Assembly: GCF_023856365.1 (NCBI RefSeq)
Contig: NC_064551.1
Location: forward strand, 17,622,849 to 17,686,848
DNA length: 64,000 bases
From: Brienomyrus brachyistius
Lineage: Eukaryota > Chordata > Actinopteri > Osteoglossiformes > Mormyridae
Reading direction: 5' to 3'
Shown one piece after another: positions 37,440 to 48,519 of this stretch; the stretch's first letter is position 1; every line of letters starts with the position of its first letter. Both the position numbers and the translations under genes were made by a program. The notes under the pieces are model-generated. The model was not told the DNA's origin. It did not search any database and saw only the letters and a list, made by a program, of their open reading frames with translations.

Positions 37440-39740
37440 ACCCCGATGAAGCCTTAAGTAACAGGTAGATAACTCCCCCTCACATGATTGGTGGCTTGAC
37501 TTTTGTCTTTCTGTTTACTGCCCTTCATTTATAGCAGTTCTGCTTAAGTACCTGAACCAATCCCTTAATAACTACGCCACCTGCTGGTTGCAGCATTCTG
37601 TGCCTCTTTCCTCACTCACAGAACCATTTCACTTTTAACTGATTTGGTTTATACTGAGTCAGACACACTTCTGTGTGCGTCAGGATAATGCACTAGGACA
37701 CTAATCTGAATAGCAAACTCTACCCATTCACCCCTCGTCCTGGGCTGATCTTCATTCATTACAGGGGACCTTGCTTTCACTTCCCTTTTGAGTTTTTACA
37801 TAATGTCTCAAAGTAACTTGGCAATGCTGTGTATGAATTTACTTAGCAGGGGTCCTACTAGTTAAGGGTGTGACCTTGGATTAGTCCCCATGTATTCCTG
37901 AGCCAATCTTTTAGTGGCTTTGGATGAAGGCGTCAGCTAAATGATGGACCTAACCACCCCAAGTCAGGTTCAGGGAGATCTCAAGGTCACACTGGAAGTT
38001 CCTTCATCATGGTATATAGCAGGTCACAAGTCCTGCAGCACACATTTCAGCTTGTATCATGCCTTCTCCCTGGAAGAGCAGATTGCCGGCCAAAGCGGAG
38101 TAGATCACTCCAAACATCTCTGCACTCATCCACTACAATGGATGGCCAATCTCCGGGAAACAGCTGTAGGCGAGAGCTAAGGTCACATATCTGGAGGTTT
38201 AATATATTTTTGCCAAAACTGTGTTCAGATTATTTTCATTAACAAACGGTGTGCCAGAAATAAACCTACAAACACCAGAATGTGCTGCTAGCTGGTAATC
38301 ACCGACAGTTTGTCACCTGACCATAAAAATATGTGGTACTTTCCCATACTGGTGCTATGAGAATCTCCTCATCAGTGTGCAAACGGGACCTGTGTCCTTG
38401 TTATTGCTAATTTTACTGTAACAGTATAAATAATGAGAAATATTATCAGGTTAAAAATAGCCCAGTAACACAACATCCATGTTTTACCTATAAAAAAAAC
38501 TTATGACTAATATTCAGTGTTTTCTGTTATGTTTCATTGAAAATATTGCTTTCATCACTTTTTTGGGGAAGTGCCCGTGTTTCGTTTTGACACATTTTGA
38601 TCCACAGCCAGTTTCCTGTCAGCTGACAGGAAGGGCCAGTTGCTCAAGTGGGATTAAAAGGTGTTACTTTGGTGTTACTTTGGTGTTATTGGTTCATATA
38701 CATATCATATAAATCTTTTAAGAACTGGTCACCCCACACGTGCACGATCATGCTTTTCTTTCTCTTTCTGAAGGACATAAACACTTTTACGGGAATTTAT
38801 CTGTGGCTTTCAGTGACTCATAGCTATTTTATAATTGTTTTAGACTTGACTAAGATGAACTCGGCTTTCTATCGTAGACTGAGAAATTCACTGCAAAAGA
38901 TGCAAGATGCAATTTTTTTGGTAATTTCCCAAAAATGACAGAAACCTTCATTGGTTTCCTCAAACATCTCATTTGGATGATCACTCGAGTCCTGCAGCCA
39001 TTTATTTCCCAGAAGTGCTTCTAATTCTTCTTCTAATTCCAGCCATCATCCCATGCACCAGAGGCCACAAGACCGGAGATACCCGGGGTGAGATGCTGGT
39101 CTGTCCCACGCCCACATGCAGGACAGGACAGGACAGGCCGGGCTGGACGGGTCAATAACACCCTGCCAGTGGATTCCCAAGCCCCAAAATTATGGCGGAT
39201 TTTCTCCGCAGAAGCTCTAAGCCAAACTTTGCGTTCTGTCCCCACCACAAGACGTGGGAAGACTGAAGGTAGTCATACCAAACCTTACCCTTTTCTGAAA
39301 AGACCACCAAAATAACACAAACAGACAAACATACAGGGCAGCTCTACAAATGCAAATGAAACACCTACAGATAGCCCGTCCATGTTATGCTAGACCACAG
39401 AGCGAGGGAATCAGTCTGAAGAGACTGAGGGGTGAATTCTGCAGAAAACTGCTCTGATCCTCTCATCATCTGTCTGATACCTTCAGTTTCATATCTGCTC
39501 TGATATTAAACAAATATGACCAAAGTACCAAAGTCAGGTCAATGTCAGTTCCCCTGGATTCCATCACTTTAAATATTTTTGGCTCAGCCATAAATGGTGA
39601 TTTGCAGAAATTCCCCTGTTTGTGGTCACCTGCTCTCGTGTTCAAAGTTCCCCATCTACAATAACTGTCTCTTGTTCCTAAAAGTAGAAAAAGGTGATTG
39701 GAGTCCACCCACACAGTGCCAATGAGAGTGTTCACACTGA
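37440..39740. other. Intergenic sequence upstream of tagap
   Basis: No gene seen. Contents: a repeat fragment near 37850-37950 (GTTAAGGGTGTGACCTTGG and GGCTTTGGATGAAGGCGTC), a perfect 20-bp palindrome at 38613-38632, and unremarkable sequence. Promoter elements of tagap presumably lie in the first part, but none can be fixed. Confidence 0.5.
38613..38632. promoter_or_regulatory. Perfect palindrome with ETS-like and E-box cores
   Basis: TTCCTGTCAGCTGACAGGAA is a perfect 20-bp inverted repeat. It has a CAGCTG E-box at its centre and a GGAA ETS core facing inward from each end. It lies about 1.5 kb upstream of the putative tagap 5' exon. Regulatory function is inference. Confidence 0.35.
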
Positions 39741-39956
39741 TTGATGTCTCACTCTGAGGGTTTCCTATAAGTGAAAATCAGTGTTCACCTCCTGTCTGTG
39801 CTTGGCCATGGCTAGAACATTGCTGAAGAGGAGAAGGTGCCATGTTCTGGTCTTCAGACCCCCTTCGATCCGCTCTTTTGAGAATAGCTCTGCATTCTCA
39901 TCAATGAGGCCCAGGACGATTGGACGCTGGCTCACAGTGACAGGACTGGAAGAGTC
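39741..39956 (-). pseudogene. Vestigial (or alternative) PH-domain exon, ARHGAP20/TAGAP-like
   Basis: The minus strand from 39956 encodes 56 codons including SQRPIVLGL, GGLKTRTWHLLLFSNVLAMA and KHRQE. This is the beta1-beta3 pattern of the PH domain at the start of ARHGAP20-type RhoGAPs (target-x-L...L-F-L-F-x-D/N-x-L-x-x-A-K). A possible acceptor ends at 39957 and a possible donor (GAG|GTGAAC) lies at 39789, giving a 168-nt phase-0 exon. Read through the donor, the frame continues NTDFHL, then TAG, then ETLRVRH, which looks like the next PH strand broken by a stop; a second stop follows. I therefore favour a decayed exon. An alternative tagap 5' exon is possible, since it lies 2.6 kb upstream on the same strand. 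No RA domain or other partner exon was found. Confidence 0.5.
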
Positions 39957-40831
39957 CTTTGTGAAAACCAGCAGGAAGTGGACAAGCAACCTTTAGACCA
40001 GACTGGACAAGTCTTACTTGAAAGCCAGCAGGAAGTGAACAATCAAGCTTTATGAAGGAACCTGCAGTCACACTCTTGATCTTCACCATACTGTGCTTAA
40101 TAAACAAAAATACTGTATCAATGTCAAGATCCTGACAGGACTGCAAAGGCTCAGAGCCTCACATATCACGTATCAAGCTGCTTCTGATCTTCGATTTGTA
40201 GCATAGCGATGGGGGAACATCAGGTCATTAGAGAGGAGTCAGGGTTCAAAGTTCTTCGCTGTCATTGTATGACTGTACATACAAGGAAAACGCGCTTGGT
40301 TCATTTCTAATAACAGCAGCAGTACACAACAACAGAGACACATGAAAGGACATTTACGGAAACAATAACTACCGTAAGACCATGATTTAGAGTAAAATGT
40401 AAAACAAAAATGTTAAAATTAAGGAAAACGTGGGTAGAATATGCCATAAGACCTGGATAAGATGGAATAAAAACATGACGGTGTATGTATAAAGGGGTGA
40501 GAGTGTAAACAACTGTTAGGGTATCCCCTAACTTTCAGCGTGCCGCAGCGGGGCAGAATGTCGGAAGTCACCTTTGAAGCTCGCTCTAGGTCTTATCGTT
40601 TTACACTGGAGGGTACAGTAGGTTTATAGTTTAATAAGAAATCTCTTACATCTGTGAGCTGCAACACTGGCCAATAAGATTCTTTTCACATCTGTAGAAG
40701 ACGTGTTGTAAAACAGGACCTGTCATCTTAACATCAGAAGGTGCATCTATCACTGTTTACGTCACTAAACTAAACAGGCATTCATCACGCCGTGGGGACA
40801 TTTGGTCCTCATAAGGTAAAGTATACCTGGA

Positions 40832-40832
<1 letters not shown>

Positions 40833-40867
<35 letters not shown>

Positions 40868-41120
40868 TTTACAAACAAAATGCACACACACACCCACAGA
40901 CAATTTAGCAACTCCAACACACCTGAACATGTTTATAGACTGTGGGGGGGGGGGGAACCGGAGAACCCAGAGGAACCCCAACACCAACGCGGGGAGAAGA
41001 TGCAAACTCCGCACACATGGAGCTGTGGCAGGGAATCATACCCAGTTCTCCAGAGGTGTGAGGCCACTGCGCCGCCCCAAACCCAGAACACGATACCCCA
41101 GCACCTCCACACACATGAAA
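40833..41120. repeat. SINE-like dispersed repeat with (AC)n, reverse orientation
   Basis: A pure AC tract (40833-40865) is followed by ATTTAGCAACTCCAACACACC, then the inverse of the 'gcatgttctcc' block (GAGAAGATGCAAACTCCGC) and CAGGGAATCATACCC, a degenerate inverse B box. Same family as 46546-46735. Confidence 0.6.
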
Positions 41121-41961
41121 ACTCTCTTTGCAAAATGTTAGGCAATAATTACCTGATACACACAAACTGCAGATTTCCTAAACTGTGTTTGCAAAACCGA
41201 AAGCATGGGTTTCATCACAGGCTGTGTTAAGTTTACGCTGTCATGCAGAGTCCACTGTTACTCAACGCCAGCGACTCCAGTCAAACAAACGTGTCCTTCT
41301 ATACATGCTAACAAGCTAAACTGCTCACATACAGGCTAAGGGGTGAACACTGGCCACAGCAGTGGACCCTGGCATCTCTGGGGGCAATGTCACCCTTTGT
41401 GGAGGCATCATCCACCACCATGCCACCCCTGTACCATATAACACATCCAGTGATGACTTGTAGGGCTCCAAAGGATGTTCTGTTCCAATGAGACCACTAA
41501 GATCTGGAACAATCGGGAATTCCCTGTGCATCATCATGTAGAACCATATCACCTTTCACTGCAGCTTTTCCACATCATGAATGAGTGTTTCCACAAAGAT
41601 CCACCTTTCAATGGTCTTCCTTCCAGAATATTCCCCATTTCCCAACCCCATTAAGGAATTTGTCTCATCGTGGCAGGATTATGTAGGAGAGAAATCTCCA
41701 TAAATTGGAATTTCTTCAGGCTATGGAGTTGGCATGGTTCTGTCTAATAGATGCTTTCTTTCTGTAATTATTCCTAGTATCTGCCACTTTTTCCCCAATG
41801 AGAAACTCATTTGCATCATTAGCAAATCAAAGTTCAGTTCTGAAAGCATTTTTCTTCACATTGTATTTTAGCTGCTAACAGTGTGTTAAGGTCCTTCACA
41901 GGGTATCTCAGCTGGCTACAGCTGGTTAAGATCCCTCACAGTGTTTGTTATGCTGGTGATG

Positions 41962-42110
41962 AACCAAGCGCAGGCCCACCTCCCACTGCGTCTATAACCA
42001 AGCGCAGGCCCACCTCCCGCTGCGTCTATAACCAAGTGTAGGCCCACCTCCCACTGCGTCTATAACCAAGTGTAGGCCCACCTCCCACTATGTTTATCCG
42101 CAAGCACAGC
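41962..42110. repeat. 34-bp minisatellite, about 4 units
   Basis: Units AACCAAGCGCAGGCCCACCT plus CCCACTGCGTCTAT repeat with a 34-bp period; the last unit is degenerate. Just upstream (41870-41950) is a two-copy relic of another short repeat. Confidence 0.9.
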
Positions 42111-43849
42111 CCCTCCTCCCACACTGCAGTGTTCCCCCTCGTCACTTTTGCCCTGCGTGACGCAGGGCCCAGCCTCCTCCTCGCCCACCACACACCGCCA
42201 GTGACCGTAAAGCCAACAGTCACGTTCATGTTCTGGCTGCGCGGGTCTGAGCCTCTGATGTCTCATCATGCTGGGAATGGCATCTAATCAGCACTGCTCG
42301 CAGTCATAATGCGCAGACTGAGAGGCTGCATCTCCTACAGAGGCTTCACGGTATGCAGATTGCAGGGACATTTTAGGGCAGCCTGTTTGCAAATCTGTCA
42401 AATTTACGAAATTGGTGGGAAGCTGGAATATTTTCAGCAGAGAATCTGTAGGAACTGGGAGAGTGTTTTACAGCAGAAATGTGCTTTAACTGGTTCCTGG
42501 AGGCCCTGTGGCCCTTGAATTATTGAGAAAGTCATTGGAAAGGAAAACAAAACTGAAACAGTTTGTTCCAGTTGCTGATCGGTTGGCAATAAAACAGGCC
42601 TTTGGTTCATTTCCTTGCGTTCAGACTGATCTTCCCCCTGCATTACGCAGTGCTGGCTGCAGTGCTGGCTGCAGTGCCAGCCCTCCTATGGGTATGACTT
42701 TAAGTACGAAAGCATATTCAGCGGTACGCTACACTGTCACGGCTTAACCAGATCACAGAGACACGCGGCGCATTCAGCAAAGAGGCCCTCCCCAGGAATA
42801 CGCCGTGACCCATTTCTACAGGCCTCCTTGCCCCCCCCCCTGCCCCAGCACAAAACACCATAGTGCCTGAAAGGCCCACAGCGGTTGGTGTTTGTGTGTT
42901 TTTTCTGAACGAGATACTCAGTTTCGTGTTTTTTTTGTTGCTTTGGGGAAAAGATGCAGTAGGGAGATTTTACACTTTTATTTTCTTCTGCTGTGTATCT
43001 TTAGGGTCAATGTACTTGTTTCCCATTAATAATGACTCATTCGTTTTAGTTAAATGACTGGTACACAGTTAGCGTCTGTCTGATCAGATACATTTAATAC
43101 TGACATTCGTCTTGAAGGTATTGATATTTAAAAGAATCCACCAGCATGGGCAACGTTTGTCATATTGCAGCCCCCCCCCCCCCCCCCCCCAAAAAAAAAT
43201 TCTCTGTCGGCCTGAAATAACTGGTCTGGCCATCTGGCACCACTGGGGCGGGGCAACGAGCACAGCTGCTCACTGGCAGCGGTACCGTGGCGACCCACAG
43301 CTGCCCCTAGAGGTGAGGTCAGCTGCTCTCAGATGTCTATCAGTGTTTGGTGCTCATGTCAGGCTCCACCCACCCCCCCCCCCCCCCGCCACCCACCACG
43401 CTGCGAGTCCCCCGGGGAAAGTCCCATGAGTCAAGCGCGGTGACCGCAGAGTGGGCACTGGAAGATCCGCTGACTGTACTGGTGGGGGCGACGCGGCCAG
43501 ACACAACCTGGGGCGAGTTTGTTGTTCCTGTGGCCTTCTGACAGGCTGCTCTCTAGCTGCTCTCAGGTGACTCCTACGCTTCACTTATCTTTATATAGTG
43601 TTTTCCCTACACATGTGTTCAGTGTATGTTTGTTTATCCACATGTTCAGTGTATGTTTGTTGTCTATGCAGGGTGACGGAGATCCAGAGCCTATCCAAGA
43701 AGCTACGGGTGCAAGGCAGGGAATAACTCAGGACGGAATGTTAACCCATCGCAGAGTGTGTGTATGCGTGACAAATAAAACTGGAGACAGACAAGTAAGG
43801 GGCTGGAGAGAGATGAGAGAGATAGAGAGGCAGACAGATATGTAGAGAG

Positions 43850-44090
43850 ATGGAGAGAGGGGTAGGGATGCAGAGAGAGAGGCAAGTAGATAGACAGGTA
43901 GGGAGGCAGGTAATTATACAGGTAGGGAGGCAGGTAGATAGACGGGTAGCAAGGCAGGCAATTAGACAGGTAGGGAGGCAATTAATTAGACAGGTAGGAA
44001 GGCAGGCAATTAGACAGGTAGGGAGGCAATTAATTAGACAGGTAGGGGGGCAGGAAGATAGACAGGTAGCGAGACAGGTAGACAGATGGA
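43850..44090. repeat. Degenerate AGGTAGGGAGGCA / AGACAGGTAG array
   Basis: Repeats of the type GACAGGTAGGGAGGCAATTA with a period of about 16-21 bp. Long open frames on both strands (Leu/Cys/Pro-rich or Arg/Gln-rich) are products of the repeat and are not genes. Confidence 0.9.
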
Positions 44091-45033
44091 TAGGTGCTGA
44101 TTCCATAGTACATTGCAACGACAAATGTACTGTAATTATGTATCCTGTTCTGCACAAAACTGAAAATAAAGGGCTTGTATTTATTAAATTCTCTTTGTGG
44201 ATATTATTTATTTAGACTTAATGGCAATAAATTTAAGCATGTTGTTGGGAGGGGGAGATGGAGGGCCCCATGGATTATTTATGTCGGGCCCCCAGTGCCC
44301 ATAGAATCGCCTCCAGTAGGGAGAGGCAGCCAGCCGCAGTGGAGAGTTCAGGCCCCTCCCAGAGATCTGCCGAAGGGCAGCGATGGAGCTGGTCGCCTCC
44401 TCGGAGCGGAATTTCTGAGCCAGACAGTAAGATGGGGGAGCAGCTTGTGGCTCGCAGGCTAAGTGTCTAACCGAAAAGCTGCTAGGTCCTGCCCAGCCTC
44501 AGCAGAATAGTCACATATCCATGGGCCTTTGAGAAAAGCCCCATGATACAGACAAACTATAGTTTTGTGATCAGTGTGATTTCTTTTGTTGCTTAAATGA
44601 AAAGATTTTGAATTTAAAGTCCCATTTTTTTTTTCATGAACAGATCCAATTTGGATCCGGGCCGGGTGAGCTATTATTTCGGCAGATCTGGGGAGTCTTT
44701 CCCGGATCCAGTACGAACCCATGATCTTTATCTGTTCCGGATCCGTGCCGCTGTGCAAGTGGACCAAGACCTATTGTGCGGGTCCCTTCCAGAGCTTGTG
44801 ATACCTCTGGTCAGATCCGGTTTGCTATCTGGTGATGATGTGCTATTAGAAAGCAAGACAAAGAGAACAGCTAAACACACATCAATAGCGATAGTGTTCT
44901 GTGCTTTAAAAGTAAGGAAAACACGTCTAGGAAATAAAGTAACAAAAGCAATGCGATGTTTCTCTGGAGCTTCAGGCATTGTGTGCAGCTAACAAGCTAA
45001 AATCTGTGCTACCATCTAGTTTATAAAAGTTTA

Positions 45034-45034
<1 letters not shown>

Positions 45035-45105
<71 letters not shown>

Positions 45106-45140
45106 TCCTACTACTACTACTACTAATAATAATAATAATA
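45035..45140. repeat. (ATT)n followed by (AAT)n, inverted microsatellite
   Basis: About 11-12 ATT units run directly into about 11 AAT units, forming a perfect potential hairpin of some 30 bp per arm. CTA and AAT units follow. Confidence 0.95.
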
Positions 45141-46545
45141 ATTATATTAATCATCATCATAATAATAGTCAATACAGATAGTACTCCTGTGTGGGAAAAC
45201 GTTGTAAACCAGGAAACGACGCCACCCAGTGGCCAAAGTACGGATATAAGGTTTTAAACACGCGGAAACAGAAAAACAAACTTGACTTTTTCTCTTAATG
45301 CTTAAACTGCAACGTCACCTAAATGGAGTAGAATAACGGCAGTGATATTATTAACCTTGTTTACGCTGGAATCAGGTACGTGTGTGGGAATACCTTTCCG
45401 TTTATACATCATTTACAGCGTCATTCCTGTAAAACGCCTAACACGGAAAAGCCCCAGGGAGCAGCTGCCCTCCTATGACATTAACAGCGGCGTCTTTTGC
45501 TCCCCTTCGTCATCTGCTCGTCCTTTAATGCCGTGTAAGATGAACTGCTGTTACGTCTCTCTGTGCCGCTTCCATTATTGCATAATTTTCATTAAGCGAT
45601 TGCGGGAGACTACGCTGGCAGTGGGGCGAAGTTGAAAAACTTGTCTGAATTTTATTTTTCTGGTCTTCCATTCCAGGAAGTAAAGTACTCATCCTTCTGG
45701 GTTACACTGGAGGAAATTGTTTTAAATATTATTATTAAAAAAAATAACCATTCATTGCTGGAAATTGGCTGTTTGTTTCCTGTAAACAAGACGTACCAAA
45801 AATGGACGTCCCTTTGGAAGAAAGCGGCTGATAATACGTAATGTGTGCATTCGATCAGATTAGTAATATGCTTAACTTTTGGGATGAATATAAATCAAGC
45901 TCTGGACCTTAAAATATAATTGTATAATAATAATTAAGTCTCTGGCCATTTAAGAAATTCCGCCCTGTTAGCCTGCAGTTTTCACAAAATGTTAATAAAG
46001 CAAATGTTAAACTATAATGAGTTTTTGTTGTATAGTACATATCCCTTATGCCATTATAGTCATTTTATTTTTGAATCTGTAACAAAACAATTATGGATGA
46101 ATAAAATATGCCTTGATTATTAAGAACTGGTACTTTTGTACACCCAGTTTTACTGACAGGACGGTAAACAATGACTTGTATAAATAACAGGGTGGAACGG
46201 AATGTAACAGGTTGGAACCCCAGTATTAACAGGTTCTAGCAGGGGATGAGTTTTCCCTCATTGTCCCGCACGCTTTGCCATCTGCATTATGTGGAACTGC
46301 ATGCATATAATAATAATATTCTAAAATATAATAATGCTGCAGAACAATCACATTTTTTCCCCAGATTTCCATGCAATGTGCAAATTGAGGGAGGGACATA
46401 AATAACTGTGGGTGTGGTTCCTTATCGCGATCAATCATGATGACAAGTGGCGCATTATGTGTTCGGGTGGCTATAGAAAGAATTACAAATGAGAGAGAAC
46501 AAACAGAAGAAATTGCGTTTTATTTATATTTCATAAAAACAAAGA

Positions 46546-46735
46546 TGTGGCAGCACTGTTACCTGACCTCTAAGACCAGGGTTCGAATCTCTGCCGTGGC
46601 CCCACGTGTGTGGAGTTTGCATGTTCTCCCCATGTCGTCGTCGGGTTTCCTCTACTCAAGTTTTCCACCACAGTCCAAAAATATGCGGAGGTTAATTCAA
46701 GTTACCAAATTGCCCATATTGGTGAATGATGTGTG
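46546..46735 (+). repeat. tRNA-derived SINE-like dispersed repeat
   Basis: The best-preserved copy in the window. A tRNA-type A-box region (GTGGCAGCACTGTTACC) is followed by the B box GGTTCGAATCT, then GTGTGGAGTTTGCATGTTCT, CACAGTCCAAAAATATGCGG and AATTGCCCATATTGG. RNA polymerase III boxes in this order indicate a tRNA-derived SINE. Confidence 0.7.
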
Positions 46736-47610
46736 TCCCCAATTACATTTTCACTCAAGTTGGGTCAAAGACAGGACCTCAGCCAGTTTAATATGCACAT
46801 CTCTCCATCTTCCAACCTCTTCTTCTGGACAGAGTATAGATATTTATATTAAACTACATATATCTGCTACATCACCAAGGTCATTTCTGTAGAGCAGCCT
46901 GCTGTTTGATATATAATTACTTTTTAATCCCATAATTACTGCCTGTGTTCGGAAGCAACACGCCGAGGACCTTGATCTCCATCCCAGTCACTGTAGACCA
47001 GGGCAGCAGATGCTGCCTGTCAGGGCTTCATGAAGACCAAACCCAAGGAGCAGATCGAACGCGACGCTTGGCGTCTGGCGAGTCCAACTGGTAGTTAGTT
47101 AGCTCTTACATGACGGAGTGACCAGCGGTCATCTGCCTCACAGCAGGAAGGAGGGACTGTACATGAGGCGTTCAGATGTCAGACGCAACAATGATGCCAT
47201 TATTACAACACAAAGGCCTACAGTGCAGCTCTCAGACACTGCAAAGAGCAGCTCTCGGATCATGTTGAGTCCTGCAAAATTTTTAGAAATTTTAAAGGGC
47301 GTCTTACATTTATCAGAGGATTAATGAACAGGCTAAGAACCAGACACTGTGTTCACGCACGTTCCCTTAAAATGAAGATGTGCCATTTTCCAGATGATTT
47401 ACCCTTCAGTGGACTGATCATCACCACTGAGTCAGGTGCCATTAGGCCTCTTCAGCCCTTAAGGTGATGTCATTACATCAGTTGAGGACAAACCCTGAGA
47501 GACTATAGATTACATACATCACCAGATACTTTTCTCATAATTCCAGAATTATGAAAGGGTTTTACACAATGTGTGCAGTGCTGTTGCCATAAAAACAAAT
47601 TAAATTCTTG

Positions 47611-47970
47611 GTGGAAACGTTATTCAATACACCTAGCTAGTAGAGAGTAAGACTCACTTTATTAGGTATACCTAGCTAGTACCAGGCAGGACCTACTTTA
47701 TTAAGTATACCTCGCTAGTACTGGGTAGGAATAGAACCCACCGTTGAGCTGAGCTGTAATTTTTGCAGTTGTCGTCTGTTAATTTGAACAGGTCTGTTCA
47801 TTCCTCTCCGATCTCTCTCATGACCAAAGTATTTTCAGCCATAGAAATGCCCCTGCCTGGATGCTTTTTATTTTTCACACCATTCTGTTTAAACTCCAGA
47901 CACTGTTCGCTCACCCAGTGTTAGCAGATGGCTGTTTCAGAGGTACTGGAAGCACCACGTCCAAAACCAT
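47611..47970. mobile_element. Second copy of the minisatellite-bearing element, only ~2-3 subrepeats
   Basis: GACTCACTTTATTAGGTATA and GGACCTACTTTATTAAGTAT subrepeats (about 42 bp apart) precede the same unique block found at 21305-21560: TTGTCGTCTGTTAATTTG-, AGAAATGCCCC- and AAACTCCAGACAC-like segments occur in the same order. It therefore represents the family before array expansion. Confidence 0.6.
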
Positions 47971-48111
47971 CTAGGAGGAGCAGGATGTTTGCATGAAGAA
48001 GAAACTGTATGTAATCAAGTGTCCAGGGGATGTATTGCCTATTACATACATACATGTTTGAAAGCCACAGAGCCAGAGTCACTGTCCGGCTGGCCCTACT
48101 TATGCAGTCAC

Positions 48112-48515
48112 GGTCTATCCTGCTGGCCCTGCTTATTCAGCTTCCGTCCAGCTGGCCCTGCTTATTCAGCTTCCGTCCACCTGGGCCTGCTTATTCAGCT
48201 TCCGTCCAGCTGGGCCTGCTTATTCAGCTTCCGTCCAGCTGGGCCTGCTTATTCAGCTTCCGTCCACCTGGGCCTGCTTATTCAGCTTCCGTCCAGCTGG
48301 CCCTGCTTATTCAGCTTCCGTCCAGCTGGGCCTGCTTATTCAGCTTCCGTCCACCTGGGCCAGCTTATTCAGCTTCCGTCCACCTGGGCCTGTTTATTCA
48401 GCTTCCGTCCACCTGGGCCTGCTTATTCAGCTTCTGTCCAGCTGGCCCTGCTTATTCAGCTTCCGTCCAGCTGGCCCTGCTTATTCAGCTTCCGTCCAGC
48501 TGGCCTGCCTACTGA
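48112..48515. repeat. 29-bp minisatellite, about 13-14 units
   Basis: Units CTTATTCAGCTTCCGTCCAG plus CTGGSCCTG repeat every 29 bp with few changes. Since 29 is not a multiple of three, all frames read a 29-residue periodic peptide. The overlapping plus-strand frames of 181 and 161 codons are artefacts. Confidence 0.97.
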
Positions 48516-48519
48516 ATGT

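Larger units (their letters stand above)
41120..46545. other. Intergenic sequence rich in simple repeats
   Basis: No gene recognised. It contains the 34-bp minisatellite, C-runs at about 42831, 43171 and 43374, a GGYA/GATA-rich array (43850-44090), a TTA/TAA microsatellite (45035-45140) and a reverse SINE-like 3' fragment near 43665-43765. The segment 41325-41900 has long open frames on the minus strand but matches nothing I recognise. Confidence 0.5.

Noticed and set aside
43703..44215. Cys/Leu/Pro-rich or Arg/Gln-rich secreted-type proteins
   Set aside because: Products of the GGYA-type repeat array; both strands are open only because of the repeat.
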